This document shows positions 44,280 through 56,300 of a DNA stretch of 64,000 nt, piece by piece. Location of the stretch: positions 6,820,001 to 6,884,000 of the forward strand of contig CM059625.1 in assembly GCA_030435675.1 (NCBI GenBank), in the 5' to 3' direction. Every line of letters starts with the position of its first letter. The stretch's first letter is position 1. A program made the position numbers and the translations under genes. Under the pieces are notes generated by a model that worked only from the letters and a program-made list of their open reading frames with translations, was not told the origin of the DNA and did no database searches. This DNA comes from Steinernema hermaphroditum (lineage: Eukaryota; Nematoda; Chromadorea; Rhabditida; Steinernematidae).

Positions 44280-44600
44280 ATGAACGAAGTAGAGAGCCAA
44301 GCTGCCTACGGCGGTCATCTAATGACTAACATGTACGAGATTCCAGATGTGCTTCGGAGTCTGGTTGGCGATAAGTTGAAACACGCGTCTTATCTACCAA
44401 TTAATCGTACTGAATACAATAATGTTTTCCGAGCAGCGCGCCTTCCTCCTCGCCTTCAGGATCAGCGAGCGGCCGTTCCAGGCGAACGTCCCTTGGAGGG
44501 CATGCCGACAAAGCTACAGTGCAGCTCCGCGGACCGCAGAGCATACCGAGCGAATCAAAATGTGATTATTGAGAAGATAGCGAAAGTGGCGATAAAATAA
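44280..44600 (+). CDS. Short unrecognised ORF
   Basis: A 106-codon frame starts at an ATG at 44280 (MNEVESQAAYGGHLMTNMYE) and ends at a TAA overlapping an AATAAA at 44596. Composition is mixed and hydrophilic and no family is recognised. It may be a real small gene or a last exon, but there is no further support. Confidence 0.3.
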   Translation: MNEVESQAAYGGHLMTNMYEIPDVLRSLVGDKLKHASYLPINRTEYNNVFRAARLPPRLQDQRAAVPGERPLEGMPTKLQCSSADRRAYRANQNVIIEKIAKVAIK

Positions 44601-47057
44601 AGAAACCCCAACCCTCATGCGTACGCGATCCTTTCATTTTTCGGAGCTCTAACCCAATTTTCCCTTCCCGTCGCGCCTTGACAGGCAACAGGTATCTCCT
44701 CCCCCAATTTTGCGTCAGGAAGACATTGAGCGCAGCGCTCGAAAAGAGTGGACAATCGACCATGACTGCGAGGGTTGCGCACAAAAAAACGAGGCGAACA
44801 GTTGAAAGTTGCTCCAGGAAACGGCGAGTTGACTGTTGTTGCCGGTTCTAGGGGGTAATTGTCCGGAATCGTTCTGCACCCTTATTAGCGTACAAGCAAC
44901 GCTGCACATCTAGGGCTACGGACGCATCTCATTGTACCCGGCAATGAGAAGATACGCGCCGATGCACCCGACGATCCTCTTTTGTCGAGCATTCTTCAGG
45001 ATCGTTTCTCGGATGATCGAATTGTTGATGAAACACTTCGTCTCGGTGAACACTTCAGAACGTGTCGCAAGAGATTTCTGTTTCAGTTCGCATATAGAAT
45101 TGGAGTTTTTCTTTAAATCCAAATCCGGAAACTACGCAGTCAACGATATCGCCACACTGCTGTAGTGCCGATGTTGTTTTTTGGAATGCTCTAGAATCAA
45201 CACACATTTGTATTGAGTGTATTTTTAGTATTTTTTTGCAATGCTTTTCTAATTAACTACAGCACTGAACGGAATAAACTAAGGCTTAAAAGAGGCGATT
45301 TGCTTTCGTGGGAAGACGTCCATTTAACAAAGAAAAACTTATGGAAATCTATAGGAAATCTATAGTTCTCTTTAAAAGTGACAGATGTCTTCTACGACAA
45401 ATGTGCTCTGAATTAATCCCTATCGATATTCCTGTTATATGATGTAATTGTGAAGAGCAGAAGACAAAAGACATAGATTATACGGTGACATAAGTCGCCT
45501 CGTCAATGGACTTCCAAACACATTGCAAAACACGACTTCGCCGCGGGGCACTTCCCGCTTCTTCATGTTGCGATAAGCCGCTGACTCACAGTCTCCATCA
45601 GGCGAATGAACTCGAATTAATCAAAACGGGTTCTGGCCACTGTCTGATAGCGCGTGGTGAACGCACATTTATAATAAGCGGATTTTTCGGAGTTCGAATG
45701 CCTTTGCGAACACGTAGGTGTTGCAATTGGAAAGCAAAGAGTGCGTCTCGCGAACTAAGAAGAAGAAAAGCAGAAGACACATAATGCGATTATTTTGTTG
45801 CTCTTAATTAGTCGTAATTGGCGAGCAGCAGAGTTCTGTTACCAGCGTCCGATAGAAAGGGCCGACGTTGTTTGTTTGAAACCCACTGATCGCGTCTGGA
45901 ACCTGAATGGACGCGGTGCTACAACTAGACCAGGAGGTCATCTTCGCTCGGCAATTCTCGGCTTTCTTTTCTCCGCGGAGTGCGGGTGAAAGTGCTAAAA
46001 AAATGCATGTCATCGCTTTGACTGAATAAGTGTCTACGCGGACTATCCGGAGTGTTCATCCGATGAAAAAAGCACTGTGCGCTGTGGTAGACACCCGTAT
46101 GGATATCATTTTTGATTGATCACGACTCAATAATGAGCTCTTTTGTAAGAACTAAGTCGGCCACTTATCGCGATCCGCTCGACTTATCACAAACAAGTGA
46201 GACATAATCTACAAAAAACAACGTTGTGGACGCACAACGTACTCAGCACTACTATGGTTGTCTTGAAAGTGCTAACTATTTGAAGAGTTAAGCAATTATT
46301 CGCTTTTGTTCCTGCTTAAAGTGATATGGTAGTCATAGACGAGAGTTCGCGGTGGTAACTTCGCTATCGTTTGTCAAGTGTATCTAATCTGTTTTTAAAG
46401 ATTTTTTATGCAATAATTATCTTTTTTTTTGTCCAAATCGAAGACCTCGACGAAGAATAACGATAACGCAAATCACTTGTGCATTCCAGCTTTGGAGAAT
46501 GAGTTAGTAAATGACAGACTTCGCAGGATTAATTGTCTTCTGCGCAAGAAAAGGCAACGATCACGTTGATATTAGATTAAAATTGCCGTTGCGACACGCA
46601 CGCTCCCCCTAATTTATCCAAAAAGCTTTTATGCACAGAAGACATTACGAGCGCATCACTCGGGCACTTCGACCGAAAGACGATTTGAGAAGAAGACCGA
46701 CGAATGGCGCAAAAAGGGGAATCATGCAACAGGTGACAACGAAACCCATTAGAAGGCACATGAAGCGTGGAGGAAAGGTGGGAGGGCAATCGGAAATGAA
46801 TGAGGAATGATCGGTTGATGCATCGAAATTCAAAAGGCAAAACGACCTTTGAGCTTTTCACGGGTTTGAAAGTGATAGGCCTATCAGAAGCCATCAGCAG
46901 ACAACAGCAGTGGATTTGGCCGTGAAACACAATCACGAGATAATTCGACGTGAAGATCAGAAGAAAAAACTTTACACGACTCTGTTCCAATACATCCCAG
47001 TCATCCTGCATCCCACTCTTGAACGCAGTGTACTACGCAACCATTGTTTGGAAAATA
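44601..47057. other. Intergenic stretch without a recognised gene
   Basis: About 2.5 kb, increasingly AT-rich towards 46.4 kb. Open frames (for example 45506-45784 on + and 46577-47011 on -) have no recognisable domain. A short tandem repeat (GGAAATCTATA twice) lies at about 45343-45364. Confidence 0.45.
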
Positions 47058-49924
47058 TTACAGAAGTGAATCTTTTCCGAGTAATGAGCAATCAAACGTG
47101 TTGAAATCGATCGGCTTGTTCTGCTTCCGCAAGCGGTTCAGCCGAACATAGGGCAAATCGTTGTAGTAAGAAGTGTCCAATATGGAGGGCCAGCCCTTCG
47201 GATCCATCTTCCTGCGCATCAGTCTTGTGAGATGGCAAACGACAGCTCCATAATCGAAGGCTGGTAGCAACTTATTCAAGAAGAGACCATGCCGCTCTTC
47301 CATCTCCGAGAGATTCTCGACGCCCTGAACGCAGATGTTGTGCCGGGTGTAGTTCGATCGGCAGTGTCTCCGGTCGTACCAATGGGTAGCTCTGAGTAGT
47401 AATGCTTAATAGAACTCCAGCTGGATGCACCTGGTCATTCCCCTAGCAAAGACTGTTCTCTGGTTGTAAAGGCACTTGGAGGTATATCCTCCAGGTGCTT
47501 TCAGAGCATCTGAAGAGTGCAGCGTGGAAAAGAGCATCTCGTCTGTGTAGTCTCGCTGGTTCAGTCTCCTCAACAACTCCGTTAGGTCCAAATCGCGGAA
47601 AGTGAAGCGAATGAACTCCCTCGTAAGCATAGTGGCTGTTCCGCCTTTTGTGAGGACTATCTCGGCGTCTTCATCGACTGGATAAATAAAACTGTTGACT
47701 GATGCGAAAAAAGGAACTTACGATTCAGAGATTTGTTCCTGACAATTCCTAGTGACCTGAGCGACCAGGAGTACATTGGACTCTCCTTCTTCCGCGGACC
47801 ACTCAGTGCTTTCCTTGGAACTCGATCGGTGTTTGGTCTCGTCACTTCGACGTCGTTGGAACCATTGTAGATCTTCAAGATCTCGACGAGATCGCGATTT
47901 GTTCGCAGTGGCATGTCGTGGTTCTGAAAAGTCAGCTCTCTTTGTGGTCTCTGTCCTTCCTTCAGTATTTTGTCCCTGCAAATGAGCTGCATTATTTGTT
48001 GAGATTTACTGTTCGGAACCTCCAACGCTCACTTATCTCTCATTGGCTTTATTTGAAGCCGCTTTCATTAAGAGTTGTTTATGAATATTTGTGGTTTGCG
48101 TGGTTTTGCACTTTCAAAGTGAGTTCGAAGACGTCGGCGTTCTGCGTCATCGTCGGAAGAACTAGCGAGCACTGGCAACCCTGATCGTTCAAAAACAAGT
48201 GATCATCACGTTTCTTAGACTTTATTCCATAGGTGAATCATTTCAAAATTTTCTAAACTGTGACTAAATATATACTTTGGGACCAATCTAAAAATAAGCG
48301 GCATAGCCGTGATATAAATAACTACTTTCCCAGCGGTATTGTTATGCGTAGTCGTTGACTTAATGACAAATCTATTTTCTCGTACATTCGGAAAAGTGGT
48401 CAAAGAACAAAATTTGGTATTTTAGCAGCTTAAGTAGCCTACAGCTGATCCAGTTCCAGAAATTGTCGAAAGCACGTATACAGGCGCTATAACTGTGATA
48501 TCGGTCGAAAAGCGATTTTCGTAAATTTGCGTAAATTTCAGTTTTTTAGGAATGGAAAAATGTGACCACATTGGAATACCGTGAAATATGCTAGGAATAC
48601 TGCCCAAAAAAGGATACAATAGGTTGACTTCATCGTTTTGGAAGCAATGAGAGGTTTACTGTATTGAGACAGCATGCGTACCTGAATGGAGATAACATAT
48701 TTCCAGCCTTCGATCGTTAACAGATGCTCATAACAAGCGAGAAACGCTTCGTTCATGTTGTGACCGAAACTGTCCAGATAGAATTCATTCTCGAGGACGT
48801 GAACGTTCGGAAAGCACGAGGCCAGCGCCCTCATTTGCGTTTTCATCGCCGAATTCGCTTTTGCATCAAGAACGTAGCAGTACGTGTTCTGAGGGATGAA
48901 GATGGCGTTGAAAATGGATTCAACGAGAACGTAGTCTTTGTAGACCACTATGGCGTAGGCGAGACGGAAGCTCGCCTCTTCTTGGGACAGTGGATACCCC
49001 GTGTAGCACCCTCGAGAGTGAATCGACACGCAGTCGACGGGAAAATCAGATTCAACTTCTGGCATTGTTACTCTGTTCTTCCGGATAAGTTGGATGTACT
49101 CGGCGTTCCCGTTGATAAGCTTGTCGCAGTCAAGTTCATCTGCAGATGTTGGACGGTATACGCAGATCTGAAATGAGCATATCTTATTGCCGTCTTGAGC
49201 AGCGAGACAGGCCCATGCGCTTCTTGAAGTTTCGACCACATCGAAAAAGTTGCCGCTTGTGGCTAAAATTCAGAAAGCTCATGATAGGTGGTCAACCGTG
49301 GTTACAGAAGTGTTTGAACCTAACAAATTTGGAAAGCCACTGGCTTCAGCTTGATCCTGGAAATACATCTACATGACGTTCTACAGTAGCGATGGCGGTG
49401 CGGACCTCTTGCGTGTATGCTCAGTTGAAATTTTACTCCGCAATTTAAGAAGAAAAACTTGCCATGTAATGGGACTGTTGGCACATGAATAAAGGGTGAC
49501 CACGAAGTTCTGTGACACTTTTTCGCAACGCTACCTTCTCGATCTTTCGCCTTCGCGCAACTACTTATGAAAGTCATATGTAGATGAAAAGCTTCGTTTT
49601 CGGGTGCTGGCCAAAAAGTACATTTGTGTAGCGACTTTTTTGGTTAACGGAATCGAATAGTGTCACTTTGACTTGAAACTTACTTCGTCCAACGGAAACG
49701 GTTCACTCTTGAGGTACCAACTCAACCGACGCTTTCCGATCTCTGCTCATCGCCGCGAAATTACTTTTGCACTCAAAGCAACGCTCACCTATTCGCCTCT
49801 GATATTCTATTGCTCTGAGAGTTCTTGCCTTCCAGACCCAGTCCACAAGATTGAACACAATAAGAAAGCTGACGGTGATGTAAAGATAAAAGCGAAACGT
49901 TTCATGGCGAGTTCGAATAGCCAT
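47058..49924 (-). CDS. GT14 family glycosyltransferase (core-2/I-branching type)
   Basis: The protein has type II Golgi membrane topology: a short basic N-terminus, then one signal anchor (FYLYITVSFLIVFNLVDW, about 49830-49890), then a luminal domain. The domain reads LDCDKLINGNAEYIQLI, FRLAYAIVVYKDYVLVE, PQNTYCYVLDAKA, MRALASCFPNVHVLENEFYL, HNMNEAFLACYEHLL, QNHDMPLRTNRDLVEILKIY, TDEMLFSTLHSSDALKAPGG and LPAFDYGAVVCHLTRLM. This is the layout of beta-1,6-N-acetylglucosaminyltransferase-like enzymes, expanded in nematodes. The acceptor is probably an O-glycan; donor and linkage cannot be read from sequence. An intron of about 750 bp (47935-48690) separates the two halves, unusually long for this window. 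The stop is at 47058-47060. The exon structure between 49280 and 49690 is not resolved. Confidence 0.88.
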
Positions 49925-50337
49925 TACTGCCTACTGTCGAGGGGCCCGTTCGACTGCTGGCTATAGTGATCACCGATATAAGCGTGAGGAATTACCATAT
50001 TGTTTTGCGTTCGTTTGTTGTCAACTGGAGCGAAACGAGAAATAATAGAATAGTTTAACTCGGATTTGTATTGCACAACGACAACGGTACATGGGGAGGA
50101 AGAGAGCGCACTGCTTGAGTCAGTCAGTGCTCTGCGTAGGGCAAGTTTTTACAAGGAACAAACACTGAAGCTGCATCGGAGGGAAAGAACATTTGAACAA
50201 CGCTTGGGGAGGAGAACAATCATGGTGAGGAACAGGTTTGGCATTATCATTATTGCTTCAGCTTTTATGCATCATTTGAAAAGTAATTCTATAAACCCGG
50301 ATGTGGAATTCGATATATGTACACAATAGACAGCGTT
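49925..50337. other. Intergenic
   Basis: 413 bp between the start of the glycosyltransferase gene and the stop of the phosphatase gene, both on the minus strand. A plus frame (50066-50329) is unrecognised. Confidence 0.5.
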
Positions 50338-53300
50338 CTATAGGCCAGATTCCGCTATTCCCTCATCGTCCTCGATGAACGCAGGATTCTGGTGAACCTC
50401 AATCCTCGGCGTCGGCGGAACGATCCCAAACCCCGACGGTTTGGGTCCGTTTAGAGGACTAAACCCCAACGGCCCAATTCCTGGAGTGGGGGGAACCACC
50501 GCGAATCCTCCTCCCATCATCACATTGGGGGCAAGTAAGTGAGGATATTCTGTTTCCAGCACGTAGAGGAGGCACTGGTGAATGAAGATGTATTGCTGCT
50601 GAAAAGGTGAAAGTTGTTTCTCCGTTCTAATCTACGTTTGTTTCCTCACCTCATTCTGAACCATATGACAGCGTTCCATGCGCATTTCATGAACGACGCC
50701 AAATACATCTAATGGTTTGTTTAGCGGGATCGTCTGCACCAGACGGTCGAGGGCGATAAACGTTCCGCTCCTGCCGACTCCGGCACTAAAGAGACCAATC
50801 TACGACGAAGAAGCAGATGAATAACGAACCTGCAGTGCACGATCGTTGGCCGAACGTTTTGGCAAGGTGGCAAGAGGCTGCGGAATTTCCGAACAAAGTA
50901 AACCAAGCTGGAGGCGTGTTCTGGAACTCCGAAATCGGGCCACGCCATGTAGTGCATGTGGAGGATCTTGCGGGTGGGTGCCGTTGGATCGGCCATGTTT
51001 GTGAGTGCCAACTCGCGTACTGTATATTCTGGCATGATTTCTTCGTAGCACAGAGTGACCTAAGTATGCGGATGAAATGTTGTACATGGCGACAACCCTA
51101 CTTCGATGTCGTCGTAGAGGACACTACGCTGATCGTTGTCCGGCCAGTATTGATGGCACTTGTCGCGTCCCTTTTCAACACACTTGGTCAACGCGACAAT
51201 GGCCGGCACTTGTTGTTGCCAAACGACCCTCCAGAAGTGATCCCGCGTGGAAGGAAGCGGTCCCTGTGCCGCGATAAACTCCCTGCGAGAGTTGAATCCC
51301 GGCATATAATTCGCATTTATGTAGTCGGAACCATCTTCGTCGTCAGTCGGGATTAGCTTGACGCGCGAGTGGTCATACGGTAGGATGTTGGTGAAGCGGT
51401 TCTTTGCTCTATTCACGGTCATGTCGGCGGCGACGCAAGGCTGACCATTGCCCACGAACCGTAGATCCTAAAGAGACTTCCGTGTAAATTGAATCTTCGC
51501 ATGCGATCTCACTTCGTATTCCTCCGAAAAACGGAAGTCCGAGTCTGCCGACATTAGACGAACGTGGTCGGGGAAATCCCTGATCAGAACCGGGCGACTA
51601 AAGGAGTTCCGTTTACAAGCGAACAAATAGACATTCATTACCTGCGTTCTATGTTTGAGCCTTTGAGCACAGTGTAGAGGACCATTTTCTGCCCTGGTGG
51701 CGGACCGCTGGGCAGCCGCTCGAGGCGCTGGTCAACTCCAGTGCGTTCCCGAAGGCTGCGGGTCCTGCAAGGGATGCAGATGTAAATTGTTTTTATTTGG
51801 TCCGCAACAAACCGTCTGTGGGCGCCGTAGCCATTGCCGAGGAGGGCGCCGTTTTGATGAATGATTGTAGGCTGAGGAGCCGTGGGGACGCCACTTTCTT
51901 TTGAGACATTGCCGCCCGCAAAACCTTGACCGGATGCCGAAGCGGCTGCATCGAGACCGAGCTTGGCGAGACAGTCAGCTGCACGTTCGGCCATAATCAT
52001 TTTGAGCGCCTGCCACTGCGACTCTTTAGAGGATGACGAATGGGTAGACGACTGGGAGACAAACGAAGGTAAACTGAAACGAAAACATGTTAAAAACCTA
52101 GATACACTAAATCAAAACGAAAAAACAGGATGGCCGGAAGTCCCACTCACTCGGCCATTTGGCGCGAAAACGAAACATCGATGCGCGTGGGCGCTAAATG
52201 AGGTTATAACTGAAACTCCTTCTTCGATGTGCTTTAGAGGGGCGGGGCCATGTAAATGACTTGAGGACGAGACATCGTCAACCACAAAAAAAACGTAAAA
52301 TGAGGCGTTTGGTCTTTGAATAGAAAGGAATGCTCTTGTGCAGAGCACATCGAAGTGTGAACTACGGCTCCGCCCCCCTCTAAAATCACTGCGGCTTCTA
52401 TCCTAAAGCAATTGTACATTTCAAATGTGGTGGGAGACGAAAATTGTAAGGTTCTCGTGACATGAAAGACCTCAATTTTTTGGCCTGCACTTACAATCTG
52501 AGTTCAAGTGCTCCAGTTGATTGCTTCGCTATTTTTAGAAATAATTTAAAAAATTGAAAGCACTTAATTGCTAATGGCGATCCCTCACCTGGTCGGTGAC
52601 AAAAATTGTGTGATCCCCTTTAATGGATACGGAGACATTTCTTACGCATACGATAGTTGTTTTGAGGATAATTACAATAGAATCGGCCAATCGTTGTTTG
52701 TGTCGAGCGGTATTAACAATGAATGAATCAAAAGAGCGGAGAAGAGGGAGAAAAGGGACCGGATTTAGGATCAATTTGTTGCTTTAAGCGATTGCGGATT
52801 GAGTTTCAGAAGAGCGCATCCACGGAGAAGAGCCAGAGAATAAAGTTCGTTTAGAGGAATTGAAGACGATCCAAATGAGGGCGGACGCCTCCGTTTTTTA
52901 AATTGGGCGATTTGCGGGAATCGGCCTCTGGCGCTACTGAGAGCAATGTTCACTGGCACTTAATCCCAAACTGGATTATGACGAATTCGCAAACAGAAAT
53001 ATGAACGAACCGGCGTACACGGCGTGCAAGTGGGAGGCCCTCGGCACGCCCTCGCATTAAGCCCACAGAATCAATTTCAAAGGAGTCCATTTTTGTCGTG
53101 GACTCTAAAATCGTACCTTTTTTTCTCGCTTCTTCTGTTCAAACAGAGGAGAAGGGCAAGGGAAGCGACGCCGAACGCGACGAGAAGCGCGAGGACGATG
53201 AAGACTGTCCGAAAGGTGGCGCCCACTTGCAGGGGTTCTGAAAATACATGTGGTTACTGCAACAGTCTATCTTCCTACAGACAATGCATTTCTAATTTAG

Positions 53301-56300
53301 AAATTGTGTTCGCTGAAAACTAGATCGCGTCAACAACGCACGTAGTGGGGCGTTATGCAGTAGAGAACCGATCGTATTTTCACGTGGATTAATTTGTGAA
53401 TTTGGATGAGAGGTCCGTGTGTGGGGGGAAGTGATGGAGGGGGACATTTGGCTGAAAAGGGACGCAGGACTCGAGGACATTAGCAAAAACACCTTTGGCA
53501 CTCGGGAGCAGCTGTCAATGCCTAGTGAAGAACCGATAAGTGGCAACGGAAACTGAACGAGTGCAGACTGGTGGAGTTAGGTCAACTCGAGTGGACTTTC
53601 ATTAACACGCTCTCACGTCTTTATGCGGAGGAGTAGGTCAATTTACGGAGCTCCCCTCAATCTCGCCTGTGAAAAACGGAGCCTCTTCAATGCAAGTTAG
53701 CAGGATTTGGGGGGCAAAAAGTTGTCACGAAAGGTCTCAAGTTGGCCGTTAAGCTGTTTTATTGCCCTTGCCTCCCACGCACGACTTTTACTCATAAGCA
53801 TTATGGTCGTCAATCAGCTGTTCGCTTCCCCTTTGCTTTCAATTGCCCGCTCTCGGCCGCATCCCCTCAAGCGTTTTCCCTGCGGCCGTGGAGACAAAGT
53901 GGGAGGGGCTTGAAGTCGGAGAATGCGACTACTCTCATGAATGAATAAATACGCAGCAACGGCGCGGGCGACAGCGAGCAGTGTGAGGGAGGAAAAGTGT
54001 GAATGAATCCAGAGGCGGTCGCATGGCCGGAGGCAATCGTTGTGGCAGTTGCCGCATCAAGGGCATGAATCGAGTGAATGGAGAACGCGAGGCAACTCCG
54101 AGTGGAGTTCGTTCTCAGTGAACGAAACTGTGCTCGATTTAAGTCAAAGAAGATTTACTGAGGGTCTTCCTATGACACATCTTGAGTTCATGGAAGCAGA
54201 GCAATTTGCACAGAAGGCGGTAGAGGCGTCTAAAACGTCTAACATTCTTCCTAAGATGGTCACCAAGGGTTCTTGTTTAAGTGCGTGTCAAAGTCATCAA
54301 AAGCTGTCATGTGATAATTGCTATTGACTTTTAAGGGTAAAATGATGGTGTGTGGGAGCGCGGGGGAGGTGCTCTCTTTCTCTGCGAAAAGCGACAGACT
54401 AAACAGAATGGAGACCAACAAAACACGGCTTCTTCACGGCGTTTTGTCCAAATGCTTCCTGAACCCCGACACGTCTCCAGAATGTAATTAAATGGCGTGA
54501 AATCAGAGAATACTTGTAATAATAAGACTTCAATGAGAGCGCCGCCTAGCTACCGTATTCCCTATGGGAACGCGGGGCATAAGCGAACAATGTGGGAACA
54601 AAAGCAGCCGTTCGCAGTGAAAACAAAGGTAAAACGGGGTATCGCGCACAACAACTGAGCCAACAGTTCGATCGTTCACTCAGTTTGCTCACGTGTCAAC
54701 GAAGCTCACTTTGACGCCCCGAGCGATAAACACCTAACAACCGGCGTATTTATAGTAACTTGAATTATCCACCCTCCGAATGACATCAAAAGGAAGTATT
54801 TGCTACATAAGTCTCATCGATCAGTCTTAAGAAACTTACATACAAAGGCAAATGTCACGTGAGTGGCGAGAAATAGATGTCAGGAATCTACTCGTGGTGA
54901 GAACGGCTACAACGAAGCCGTTCTCGTGGGGAGTATCGAGTGCTCTTGGACACTAGTGGTACAAAACAGTGTCGATTGTAAGTAATTGAGTAGGAACGCC
55001 AGCGGCATACGAGAAAAAGACAAATTGCATTATTGCAGAAAACGAATGCGCGAGATGCGAAGAGAGGGTGTAAGGGGAAAAGTTCGCTTTGCAGTGGGCT
55101 GAATGTGCGTTGGCGACGCGCTAAGGGATGAGCCGCTACGGGGGTAGAGGGTGATGGAAGATGGCCCATTGGATGCCCATTATTGACTATTTACTTATCT
55201 CTGCTGTTTTCAACAAAAAAAATGAGCTTGGACGGAAGGCCATCGAGTCCCTAATGTAAGTCGGAAGGGAGGTCCGAGGGAGGAGGGACTGACAATGGGA
55301 GGTGACACTTATGTGGCGCTGGAAACTGGAAACTGCACCGAGCACTCTAGTAAGCAATTGGAATTCTTGAAGCGTGAAGGGTGGGAGGAGGACATAAAGA
55401 AATGTAGATGATGGTGAGCTATAAAACGGAGACAAAACTTGGGACGCCAGTGTGTGAAAAAGACTTCCGGTGGTGAGCACCGGAAGTGGAAACAACAGAA
55501 GAGCGTTTACGCGCGACGGAAATGAGCGGCGCGCACGATTTCCGTCGCTTTTGTTGCCCTTTGGCGGTGGAATCGCGCGCAATTTTGCAGTTAATAACGC
55601 GCGAGATAATCTCCGCCTTCTCACCTGTTACAATCACTTCCGAGAAGATTGTGTCCGTCCACAAGTTAGGCGCTGTGAAGAGTCGTAGCTTGAAGCGATA
55701 AGCCGTTCCCGGCTTTAGCGGCCCATTACAGACAGCATTGACATTTCCTTCTCCGCAGGTCTTATCTATTCCGATTGTCTAAACAAAGCGCACATTTAAG
55801 CATTCGGTGTGCAGATCGTTGCGCTCTAAACGTACCTCGGTGACAGCTCGCGCAGCGAACTTCTTCACGCGGTCCAGCTGCGTTTCGATAGCGACATACG
55901 GGGGCCACACGTCAAATTTCTGCACCTCACCCCACGTCTGAAATTCACGATCTCATTTATTCACACATCTAAGAATGATTGTTTTAGCAACAGTCAGAAT
56001 GACAGGTGAAACGCATGAGACATGAGACTAAGTCAGCTTGACTTGATGGCATTTCCGTTCTACGCACCTGCGGTATAGTCGGTTTGTTATCGCAGCCTCT
56101 CTCTATTACCATGATATTTTGAATTGTATTTGTCTTTAAATGAACTATGAAAGTCAATCCATACATTAAATGTTGTTTTTAACATGTGAACTTGAAAGAT
56201 TTTCCTAGCTCTAAATGTGTGCGGCATTTAGAAAGAACTGTAGGAACCTGTTTTCTCAGCGATCGTTTTGTTATGATTCAGATCACTCTTTTGCTTTGCC

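Noticed and set aside
46577..47011. Minus frame of 144 codons downstream of the glycosyltransferase
   Set aside because: No recognised motif, skewed composition and no splice link to the glycosyltransferase, which has its own stop at 47058.
50817..51356. Plus-strand frame of 179 codons
   Set aside because: It is antisense to the catalytic domain of the tyrosine phosphatase, whose motifs are unmistakable on the minus strand.
52455..52475. GAAAGAC seed resembling miR-71
   Set aside because: Only the seed matches; the rest of the mature sequence and a hairpin are missing.
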